From: an uncultured Clostridium sp.
Lineage (GTDB): Bacteria > Bacillota > Clostridia > TANB77 > CAG-508
Direction of reading: 5' to 3'
Assembly (NCBI GenBank): GCA_947643945.1
Contig: CANRXN010000039.1
Coordinates: 1 to 7,679 of the forward strand
Length of the DNA stretch: 7,679 nt
Numbering within the stretch: the first letter of the stretch is position 1; each line of letters opens with the position of its first letter. Made by a program: the position numbers and the translations under genes. The notes beneath the pieces are model-generated. The model saw nothing but the letters and a program-made list of their open reading frames with translations, made no database searches and was not told the DNA's origin. Shown piece after piece: positions 1 through 6,410 of this stretch.

Positions 1-641
1 TAAAAACATACCTTAAAAAAAATTCAAAATATTCTTTTTTAAAAAATATCAAAAGTTAAAAAATACCTTAGCCATTGTAAGCTTACAAAAAAAAGAAACT
101 TTGAAAGAATTAAATTATATTGAAAGTATTGTTTATGAATTAGAAAATTGTTCTACACTAGACGAAGTCGCTCAAATTTTTGAGGAAATTACGGAAAATG
201 TAATTTTTAAAGAAAAAACAGATAAACTAAAAAATCAAAAAAAGACAAAGGTCAAAAAATCCTCTCTTACCAAAAATAAGAATGTCTCTTTTAATCCTAT
301 AAAATATAAATTTGATGGTTTTACTTTGTTAGTTGGACGAAATAATAAAGAAAACGATTACTTAACTTTAAAATATGCTAAGAAAACAGATTTATGGTTT
401 CATACCAAAGACATTCATGGTAGCCATGCTATTTTACAACTTAGGTTCAATCAATTGCCAGAAGAAGCTATTTTGATAAGATGTGCCGAAATTGCTGCTT
501 ACCATAGCAAAGCTAAAAATTCTTCGAATGTTCCTGTGGATGTTTGTCAGGTTAAATTTGTAAAAAAACCAAATGGTGCTAAGCCTCGGTATGGTTATTT
601 ATTCGAATCAAAGAACATTGTATGTTGAACCTGTAAAGTAA
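1..641 (+). CDS. rqcH: RqcH/NFACT family protein, C-terminal part, frame broken at two places
   Basis: RqcH binds the obstructed 50S subunit with peptidyl-tRNA and directs alanine tailing in ribosome-associated quality control. What is seen is the end of the coiled-coil region (FKKYQKLKN near 39-64, then LKELNYIES) followed by the NFACT-R domain: DLWFHTKDIHGSHAIL at about 392-439 and AKNSSNVPVD at about 511-540. The upstream part lies outside the window. The uninterrupted frame runs 17-628; a TTG at 101 could be read as a start but lies inside the coiled coil and is not a likely real start. Two frame breaks are visible. Near 33-46 the protein switches from the frame giving NSKY to the frame giving FKKYQKLK. 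At 587-589, in-frame CGG precedes a change to the +1 frame: skipping C587 gives GAKPGMVIYSNQ and then TLYVEPVK, the normal family ending, with stop TAA at 639-641. Without the shift the protein ends abnormally at 628. Family assignment is secure; whether the shifts are biological is not. Confidence 0.85.
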
Positions 642-656
642 ATTTTTATTTTTAGG

Positions 657-685
657 TTGACAAGTGCTGGAAAATGTTGTATATT
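657..685 (+). promoter_or_regulatory. Strong sigma-A-type promoter for the 22-residue peptide gene
   Basis: A consensus -35 TTGACA (657-662) and a -10 TATATT (680-685) are separated by exactly 17 bases. Transcription should start near 691-693, giving a 5' leader of about 30 nt before the ATG at 722. No clear terminator separates it from the end of rqcH at 641, so rqcH read-through into this locus is possible. Confidence 0.85.
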
Positions 686-692
686 GTAATTG

Positions 693-712
693 CCTTTCTC
701 AAGGTAGAAAGG
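693..712 (+). promoter_or_regulatory. 5' leader stem-loop overlapping the Shine-Dalgarno
   Basis: CCTTTCT (693-699) can pair with AGAAAGG (706-712) around a six-base loop, starting at the predicted 5' end of the mRNA. The right arm covers the first part of the Shine-Dalgarno sequence AAAGGAGG (708-715), so the fold would reduce ribosome access. A 5' stem-loop that restrains translation is a known property of Fst-type toxin mRNAs. That it acts so here is inferred. Confidence 0.6.
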
Positions 713-715
713 AGG

Positions 716-735
716 GTTCATATGAAAAACTTCAC
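716..735 (+). repeat. Direct repeat copy 1, over the toxin start codon
   Basis: GTTCATATGAAAAA (716-729), then C, then TTCAC (731-735). It contains the end of the SD-to-start spacer, the ATG at 722 and the first codons. The second copy at 841-859 has the same 14 bases followed directly by TTCAC. As the second copy lies in the region transcribed from the - strand, that RNA is complementary to this site over about 19 bases with one bulge. Confidence 0.85.
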
Positions 736-790
736 GAAACTGCTAGCACTATATGTAATTTATCTAATCATAAAACAACTTGATAGCTAG
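722..790 (+). CDS. 22-residue hydrophobic peptide, candidate type I toxin
   Basis: ATG 722-724 to TAG 788-790, preceded at six bases by AAAGGAGG (708-715). The peptide begins MKNFTK, has a hydrophobic core LLALYVIYLII (residues 7-17) able to enter a membrane, and ends in the polar KQLDS. It has its own consensus promoter and a strong terminator seven bases after the stop, so it is an independent transcription unit and not a leader for a following gene. An oppositely directed small RNA with complementarity to its start region makes it a candidate type I toxin acting at the membrane. It lacks the P-x-x-x-G pattern of Fst; a resemblance of its VIYLIIKQLD to the Fst segment VLEMISRVLD is suggestive only. 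Alternatives are a non-toxic membrane microprotein or a spurious ORF inside a regulatory RNA pair. The full promoter, SD and terminator set makes the spurious option less likely. Confidence 0.72.
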   Translation: MKNFTKLLALYVIYLIIKQLDS

Positions 791-796
791 CAAAAG

Positions 797-838
797 AAAA
801 AGACTAGGAAAAGTTTTTGAAGGCTTCCTAGTCTTTTT
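797..838. terminator. Bidirectional intrinsic terminator shared by the convergent transcripts
   Basis: AAAAAGACTAGGAA (797-810) is perfectly complementary to TTCCTAGTCTTTTT (825-838), a 14-bp stem with a 14-base loop. On the + strand the stem ends in a run of seven T (834-840). On the - strand the same stem ends in TTTTTCTTTTG. It can therefore end both the peptide mRNA and the opposing small RNA, as the shared terminator does in par/Fst loci. Confidence 0.9.
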
Positions 839-840
839 TT

Positions 841-859
841 GTTCATATGAAAAATTCAC
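841..859 (+). repeat. Direct repeat copy 2, within the antisense RNA
   Basis: GTTCATATGAAAAA (841-854) followed by TTCAC (855-859), matching 716-735 except for one missing base. On the + strand this copy has no upstream SD and no useful ORF, so it is best explained as the pairing segment of the - strand RNA. Confidence 0.85.
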
Positions 860-880
860 TTGTTGGCAATTGCTATCATA

Positions 881-909
881 ATAATAGCACACTATTTATA
901 ATATGTCAA
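881..909 (-). promoter_or_regulatory. Strong promoter for the antisense RNA
   Basis: Read on the - strand: -35 TTGACA (909-904), a 17-base spacer, -10 TATTAT (886-881). It is as close to consensus as the toxin promoter and faces it, so the two units are convergent. It lies just downstream of the 941-1417 gene. Confidence 0.85.
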
Positions 910-940
910 ATTTTCAAAAAAATTCGTTTTCTCTTAAATT

Positions 941-1417
941 TTAGCCCCAAAAAATCAGCAATGTTATGATGGTTCCTAGTACAATCTCTGGTCTTGTTAA
1001 CTCTTTTGGAACAATTTCTAATTCTGGTCCTTCTTCTTTTTGGCTTACTGTTTCCATCTTATAAGTTGCTACATCTTTTGCCCTAAAAAGTAATTCGAAC
1101 GGTTGCTCTTCTCCGTTTTGTGTGTCTTTTAATTCAATGTAACTTTTTCCTACTAAAACATTTGTTTTTGAATATAATTCTACTTTAACATACTTACCTT
1201 TTTGTTTTTCGGTGTCTTTAATTAATCCCCTAATTCTTCCATTTACATAGGTCGCATCTGCTTGGTAGACAATAATTTGCTCGTTATTGTCTTGCCTTGT
1301 AATGTCTTTATAAGTAGAATTTAAACCTACTTCAATTAAAAAATTGGAAAGTAGAAAAACACCTACTAATATAGCTATCCATATGAAGATTTTTTGTAAA
1401 GTGCTAAATGGTTCCAT
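941..1417 (-). CDS. Small membrane-anchored protein of unknown function
   Basis: 158 residues. An N-terminal hydrophobic segment (about residues 9-28, IFIWIAILVGVFLLSNFLIE) acts as signal anchor, and a second lies at the extreme C-terminus (about 144-157, EIVLGTIITLLIFW). Between them is a soluble domain of mixed beta-type sequence (NGRIRGLIKDTE..., KYVKVELYSKTNVLVGKSYIEL). The domain is reminiscent of small extracytoplasmic beta-sandwich (FxLYD-like) domains, but I cannot assign it. The start ATG (1417-1415) is preceded by AGGGGG about eight bases upstream. The gene is a single unit with its own promoter. The region after its stop has only a weak A/T hairpin (AAAATT/AATTTT), so its transcript may continue into the antisense RNA described above. 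Confidence 0.75.
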   Translation of the reverse strand: MEPFSTLQKIFIWIAILVGVFLLSNFLIEVGLNSTYKDITRQDNNEQIIVYQADATYVNGRIRGLIKDTEKQKGKYVKVELYSKTNVLVGKSYIELKDTQNGEEQPFELLFRAKDVATYKMETVSQKEEGPELEIVPKELTRPEIVLGTIITLLIFWG

Positions 1418-1462
1418 TTTTTATCCCCCTAAAAGATTTCTCTTTTCTTTTTTTACATTTCT

Positions 1463-1491
1463 ATTATACCAGATTTTTCCTCAAAAAACAA
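1463..1491 (-). promoter_or_regulatory. Promoter of the 158-residue membrane protein gene
   Basis: On the - strand TTGTTT (1491-1486), a 17-base spacer and TATAAT (1468-1463), preceded by TGG. It lies about 45 bases upstream of the ATG and is divergent from the promoter of the ORF at 1605. Confidence 0.65.
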
Positions 1492-1528
1492 CTTTTTCTT
1501 GATTTTTGTGTCCTAGTATTCTTTTTTC

Positions 1529-1557
1529 TTGACTTTTTTATGTTAACTATATATAAT
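1529..1557 (+). promoter_or_regulatory. Strong promoter for the ORF at 1605
   Basis: TTGACT (1529-1534), a 17-base spacer and a perfect TATAAT (1552-1557). The SD AAGGAG at 1591-1596 lies eight bases before the ATG. This and the divergent promoter at 1463-1491 account for the 1418-1604 intergenic stretch; I see nothing else in it. Confidence 0.8.
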
Positions 1558-1604
1558 TTAGTTGCTTCAATTAAAAATTTAACTTTTGGAAAGGAGAAGT
1601 TTTT

Positions 1605-2177
1605 ATGCAACAGGACAATAAGACTATTTACGAAACCATCGGCAACATTACTAAAATGAAGGCAACTTTGAAGCGGATAATCGAATTACGTGATGGAGCA
1701 TTTAAGGCTTTTATTACTAAAGCTCTTATATGTCCATCACTTAAAGAATTATTGGAACTCCGTAATAAATTTTGGGTTCCTCTATATAACTGGAACTCTA
1801 GCGATAATCCGCGTTATTTTTATCTCGATTTACAAGACTGGAATACAATAACCGAAGCGTTCAATCAGGTTCATGGTGCCTTCATTAGCAGAAGAGAATT
1901 TGTTTCTATTCTTGAACCTTCCCGTGAAAGTGTTGAAAAATACATTGAAGAGCTAAAGGAGGCATTGTCTAGCGAAGAAGCATATCTTGCTAAGCGTTAT
2001 GATAAGTTTGTCGCCGAACAAAAAGACGACTATCTTACGATTGCAGCAACCAAGCATAAAAACTATTCTTGGCTGGTGATTTCTCCATATTTTTTAGTTC
2101 TATATCTCCACTTCTTTTCCCAAAAAAGTAGAATAAATAAACACATGCTTAAGCCTTTGTCCCAAAGCTTCCTCTAA
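1605..2177 (+). CDS. Unrecognised hypothetical protein, atypical composition
   Basis: 190 residues from ATG 1605 with a good SD and promoter. No signal peptide; mostly charged, helical-looking sequence (for example ESVEKYIEELKEAL near residues 110-123). I do not recognise the family. Two sample lines of its DNA are about 38-42% GC against about 22-28% in sample lines of addA, and its arginine codons are mostly CGT, whereas the neighbours use AGA and CGA. It carries an in-frame CGG at 1674-1676. The last 26 codons overlap the 3' end of addA on the other strand, and that tail (VLYLHFFSQKSRINKH...) reads like a run-on, so the native C-terminus may have been lost when this DNA joined addA. Recent transfer is likely. 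Function is unknown. Confidence 0.55.
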   Translation: MQQDNKTIYETIGNITKMKATLKRIIELRDGAFKAFITKALICPSLKELLELRNKFWVPLYNWNSSDNPRYFYLDLQDWNTITEAFNQVHGAFISRREFVSILEPSRESVEKYIEELKEALSSEEAYLAKRYDKFVAEQKDDYLTIAATKHKNYSWLVISPYFLVLYLHFFSQKSRINKHMLKPLSQSFL

Positions 2178-5100
2178 AGCTCGTTTATACAATTCTAATT
2201 GCTTTTGGTACTTATAAATTAAATCCTCTTGTGTTTCCACATAATCTGTTTTATAATCCACCAAAATCAACTCGTCATTTTGATTGATATAATATAAGTC
2301 AATAATTCCCTGTACTAAAATGTCTTCTTCTACCTCTTCTTGGTAAATTTCTTTGGCAGGTACCGTAATATAAAAAGGTTTTTCTCTTTCTAGTATTTTG
2401 GCTTGCTTCATATCTTGCCAAATCTTACTGGTAGTAAACGTTAGAATGCTTTTCAAATTAATATTTTCTGCCTCAATTTTAGTTATAATTTCTTTTTCTT
2501 GTAGGTTATTAACTAATTGTTTTATTTTGTCTAAATCATATTCCTCATTGACATCTAGTTTTTGCATACATAAATGTAATAGCGTTCCTTTTTGTGCGCC
2601 AGTTAATTTTGTGTTTTCGTCTTTTCCCATAAATTTAGGAATTCCAAAACTAACTTCTAATCTTTCTTCGTTTTGTTGCTTTATTTTCGTAACAGAAGAT
2701 TTGGTTGGAATTTTGGTTGCTAACTCGTAAGGGTAACTTGCTTTTACCATGTTTTCGATTTTTATTATTTCTTCTTGCTTAACTTCCTGTTCTTCCAATA
2801 TATTTAGATTATTTTTTTCTTCGTTATCTTGCTTTTGGGCACAAAATTCCAAAATCTCACCTTTGGTATAACTTTTAAGTTCCGTAATTTCTTGCATGTT
2901 AGCTTCTTCATAAAAATACACTAGTAAAATCCAATCAATGTATTTGATATATTTTTTCACTAAAATAGGATTAATCTTTTTATCCTGCTTTTCATATATT
3001 CCTGATTTGTTGCAATAATTTTTCTTTTTGTTCTTCATAATCTTTTTTGATGCCGGTTATAATCAATTTTTCTTTTGCTCTTGTTAGGGCAACATATAAA
3101 ATTCTCATTTCTTCTGCTAAGTTTTCCGTTAATGTTTTGCTACGAAGGGCTATCTTACTTAAGGTATCATATTGTACTTGTTTTTCATAGTCGATATATT
3201 TTACGCCAATTCCTAAGTCTTGATGTAATAACAGGTTTTGGTTTAAGTCCATTAGATTAAATTGCTTTCCTGTGCTAGCTAAAAATACGACTGGGAATTC
3301 TAACCCTTTACTTTTGTGGATACTTAATATTCTAACAACATTGTCATTTTCCCCTATAATTTTGGCTGCTCCCATGTCTCCACTACTTAATCGTAACTTG
3401 TCAATAAAGCAAATGAAATTATAGAGTCCTTTAAAGCTTGCTGTTTCGTATTGTTTGGCTCTTTCGAATAACATTTTAAGGTTAGCTTGTCTTAAAAAAC
3501 CATTTGGCATCAAGCCACAATAATGGTAATATCCTGTGTCTTCGTATATTTTCCAAATTAGTTCGTCTAAGGCCAGATATTCTTGCTCTTTTCTCCATTT
3601 GCTTATCTTTTCTAAAAAGTCTTCTATTTTTTGTCGTAGCTCTTTGCTACTTAAAAGCTTGGCTTTTTGCAGGCAACCATAGAAGTTGTCTTGCTTGTCA
3701 GCTAAACGAATCTCAATTAATTCGTCGTCTGTAAATTTTCCTATGTTAGACCTCATAACGGTAACTAATGGAATGTCTTGGATAGGATTGTCAATAATTT
3801 TTAGTAGGCTCATAATCGTTTGAATTTCAATGGAGTCTAGGTATTCTTGTGAACTGTCTGCAAATACTGGTAATTGTAAGTTTAATAGTTCTTGCTCATA
3901 AATTGGTGCCGCAGTCGAAGTTGCTCTTAGTAGAATTACAATGTCTTGACATTGTAGGTCACGATATTTTTCTTGTTTTTTGTCCCATACTTGAAATTTG
4001 CTATCTAGCATTTGTTTGATTTTATTAGCTACAAATTTTGCCTCTAGTTCTATTTCTTCTATGTTTTCTTCTGGTTCTTCTTCTCCTTCTATTGCTTCTG
4101 TTTCATTTAATCTTTGTTGGTCTATTTTTTCTGCCCCAGGAATTTCTTTTCTTTGTTCGTCTTCTTCTAAATTTTCTTCTGCTAAGGGGTCAAGAATATT
4201 GATTTCTATTTTTTCGTTTTGCTTACTTTCAGGGTAATTGGCTCCTAAATTCAAAAATTCTTCTTCGTTATATTGGATATCACCTAGTTTTTTACTCATA
4301 ATGTTTTCAAATAATCGATTGGTAAATTGTAAAACATTTTGTTTGCTTCTAAAGTTTTTAAATAGTTGGATTTTTAGGTCTTCTTCTTCTTTTTTGTTTT
4401 CTTTTTTTTGGTAGTTTTCGTATTTGGTCAAAAATAGTTCTGGCATAGCTTGCCTAAATTTATAGATACTTTGCTTTACGTCTCCTACCATGAAGATATT
4501 GTTATTTCTTGCTATGGCGGTTAATATATATTCTTGTACTAAGTTACTGTCTTGGTATTCGTCAATCGCAATTTCTTCGAATTTGTTTTGATATTTTTTA
4601 GCTACCTCTTGTGCATTTAATAAAATATCTAATGCAAAATGCTCCACATCGCTAAAGTCCACTATGTTCTTTTCTCTTTTTCTTCGATTAAATTCTTTTT
4701 GAAAGGTAAGAATTAAATCTTGCAATTTTTTTAAAACTGGATACATATCATAGATATCTTGGTTTGCTTCCTTGGAATCTTCTATTAAAATTTTATCTAG
4801 TACTTTTGTTAGTTTTTTCTTTACTTCGTCTCTTACTTCCTTTGCCCTATCTTTTATTTCTTGAAAATCCACCTTATTTCTTGGCCACGTTACAAATTTA
4901 AAATTAGTAGCAATTTCATAGGCATTATCCCAATTATTTAAATTATTCTTTAGATTTTGTAATTGGTCTAAATCGCTTCTTATCGTTTGGTAAAATTTTT
5001 CCAAACTTGGTTCTTTTTCTAACTCTTTTTCTACCTTTTCTAACATCGTTATATCGTCTGTTGCTTCTTCTTCTATTTCTTGCAGTAAAATTTCTCCCCA

Positions 5101-5741
5101 TGGTGTTTTGCTAAAATCTTCTTCTAGTTTGTCACTTAAATTGAACATCTCTATTTTTTCACTTAACCATTTTTGAGGAAAGGGATTGCTTTGTATATAG
5201 CTATCTATTTTTAATACTAAATCTTTTAATGGCGTATCGTCACGATAACTGGTGTAGATATTAATTAGTTTGCTAAAATCTTCGTCCTGGGATTCATACT
5301 TTTCTTCAAATATATCTTCTAATACTTCTTGTTTTAGTAGCTCGATTTCAGTAGTATCTGCAATTCTAAAGTTCGGCGAAATATCTTCTAATTCATAAAA
5401 ATTGTTTCGTACTACTTCTAAACAAAACGAATCAATGGTACAAATACTTGCTTTGTTTAACAAAGTTATTTGCCTTTGTAAGTTTTCGTCCTCTGGATTT
5501 TCTTCTATTTTTTTATAAATTGCACCGTAAAACTCTTTCTCTCATTTCTGCTGCTGCACTATTGGTAAAGGTTACCACTAATAATTTGTCAATATCTATT
5601 TTTTCATTTATGATTTTATTAATAATTCTTTCTACCAACACAGCTGTTTTCCCACTTCCGTGCTGCAGCTGCTACTAGTATGTTTGAGCCTTTTTCTTTA
5701 ATTGCTTCTTGTTGGTCACTTGTCCAGTTTACTTTATTCAT
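2100..5741 (-). CDS. addA: AddA helicase-nuclease subunit, complete only with three +1 frameshifts
   Basis: AddA is the UvrD-type helicase and nuclease subunit of AddAB, the Firmicutes enzyme that resects double-strand breaks for recombination. ATG 5741-5739 follows a good SD (AAGGAG). Joining the frames gives 1212 residues, close to Bacillus AddA. Helicase motifs in order: WTSDQQEAI (6-14); Walker A GSGKT (28-32); VVTFTNSAAAEM; DEYQD (393-397); GDVKQSIYKFRQA; LSIHKSKGLEFPVV; YVALTRAKEKL (R887). The C-terminal PD-(D/E)XK nuclease has GIIDLYY and VDYKTD (D1161, K1163). Frame changes occur at in-frame CGG 5660-5658 (inside Walker A), in-frame CGG 5527-5525, and near in-frame AGG 3003-3001 between helicase and nuclease. 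Without shifts the three pieces are a 27-codon start, a helicase body and a nuclease tail. An acidic, Glu-rich stretch lies at about 4030-4190. addB is not adjacent. It could be a decayed gene, but all motifs are intact and all shifts are +1. Confidence 0.88.
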
Positions 5742-5756
5742 TTCTTCTCCTTTTTT

Positions 5757-5787
5757 GTCCCCACTGGTTCCGGGTTTCATTGGGGAC
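5757..5787. repeat. Hairpin repeat copy A, in the addA leader
   Basis: 31 bp bounded by GTCCCC (5757-5762) and GGGGAC (5782-5787), which pair as a six-base stem. It shares 29 of 31 positions with copy B (6411-6441) in the opposite orientation. It lies between the acetyltransferase stop and the addA SD, so it is in the leader of addA on the - strand, followed directly by AAAAAAGGAG. Confidence 0.85.
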
Positions 5788-5789
5788 GT

Positions 5790-6344
5790 TTACAACTTTT
5801 TAATAACCCTACATGGATTTCCAACTGCTAAACTATTGTCTGGAATGTCTTTTGTTACTATACTTCCTGCTCCAATTACACAATTATTCCCTATTGTAAC
5901 ACCCGGCAAAACCACCACGTTTCCACCAATCCATACATTATCTCCTACCTCGATTGGTTTAGCATACTCTAGTCCTTTATTTCTAATTACATAGTCTAAA
6001 GGATGTCCTGCCGTGTAGAAACTACAATTTGGTGCAATAAATACATTATCACCAAATTTCACTTTATTTCCATCTAAGATAATCATATTATGATTGGCAT
6101 AAAAGTTCTCGCCAATGTCTATATTGTAGCCATAGTCACACATGAAGGGTTGTTCAATTAAAAAATTCTCTTTGGTAGCACCTAGAATCTTCTTCATAAT
6201 TTCTTTTCTTTGTTTTATATTAGATGGCTTTATTTGATTGTATTCATAACATAAATCTTTTGCTTGGTATAACTCTTTAATTAATTCTTTGTTGGTTGCT
6301 CCATCATACAAGTCTCCTGCTAACATTTTTTCTTTTTCTTTCAT
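5790..6344 (-). CDS. Hexapeptide-repeat O-acetyltransferase (maltose/galactoside acetyltransferase type)
   Basis: 184 residues, full length for the Maa/LacA group. These acetyl-CoA enzymes acetylate sugar hydroxyls in the cytoplasm and are trimers with left-handed beta-helix folds. The N-terminal helical module (MLAGDLYDGATNKEL) is the Maa/NodL-type cap. Hexapeptide repeats follow (IDIGEN, VKFGDN, IEVGDN, GVTIGNN), with the catalytic histidine in TAGHPL (His114), and W138 in NVWIGGNVVVLPGV. The end, AVGNPCRVIKKL, is canonical. The ATG (6344-6342) has AAGGAG seven to eight bases upstream. It sits between the pentapeptide gene and addA, bracketed by hairpin repeats, so it may be an inserted cassette. 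The exact acceptor cannot be told from sequence. Confidence 0.93.
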   Translation of the reverse strand: MKEKEKMLAGDLYDGATNKELIKELYQAKDLCYEYNQIKPSNIKQRKEIMKKILGATKENFLIEQPFMCDYGYNIDIGENFYANHNMIILDGNKVKFGDNVFIAPNCSFYTAGHPLDYVIRNKGLEYAKPIEVGDNVWIGGNVVVLPGVTIGNNCVIGAGSIVTKDIPDNSLAVGNPCRVIKKL

Positions 6345-6367
6345 TTCTTTTCTCCTTTTCCTCTTTT

Positions 6368-6399
6368 GTCTTCACTGGTGCTTAAACTTATTGGAAGAC
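6368..6399. repeat. Hairpin repeat copy C, in the acetyltransferase leader
   Basis: 32 bp bounded by GTCTTC (6368-6373) and GAAGAC (6394-6399). The segment GTCnnCACTGGT matches copy A in the same orientation. The stem differs from copies A and B at two positions on each side, and both changes are compensated (CC/GG replaced by TT/AA), so pairing is kept. It lies just upstream of the acetyltransferase SD. Confidence 0.7.
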
Positions 6400-6410
6400 A
6401 TATGAAAAAT

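Larger units (their letters stand above)
797..874 (-). ncRNA. Candidate antitoxin antisense RNA
   Basis: A consensus promoter at 881-909 on the - strand would start a transcript near 874, which runs through the second copy of the direct repeat (841-859) into the bidirectional terminator. The product is about 75-80 nt, close in size to the RNA II antitoxin of the par locus. Complementarity to the peptide mRNA comes from two places: the shared terminator, and the direct repeat, which pairs with the translation start. The predicted effect is to block ribosome binding on the toxin mRNA. No coding potential is evident. The RNA is inferred from signals only. Confidence 0.65.

Noticed and set aside
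101..628. rqcH fragment as a free-standing 175-residue protein starting at TTG
   Set aside because: The same frame is open back to 17 with family-typical coiled-coil sequence, and the 628 end is abnormal compared with the +1 frame ending at 641.
1408..1659. Open frame on the + strand of 83 codons, rich in Phe and Leu
   Set aside because: It covers the divergent promoter region and the start of the 1605 gene in another frame, has no SD and arises from T-rich non-coding DNA.
2047..2075. Hairpin CAACCAAG/CTTGGCTG as terminator between the convergent 1605 ORF and addA
   Set aside because: The stem has a wobble pair and a 13-base loop, and no T-run follows directly on either strand. It also lies in coding sequence.
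587..5660. CGG read as a reassigned amino acid (Trp or Gln) instead of a shift site
   Set aside because: Reassignment does not explain the frame change: downstream homology lies in the +1 frame at all three sites, and zero-frame reading soon meets stops.
2398..5994. Several open frames on the + strand (for example 2398-2730, 3998-4237, 5680-5994)
   Set aside because: They are antisense to addA and the acetyltransferase, with Ser/Phe/Leu-rich sequences mirroring the Glu/Lys-rich real proteins, and no proper SDs.
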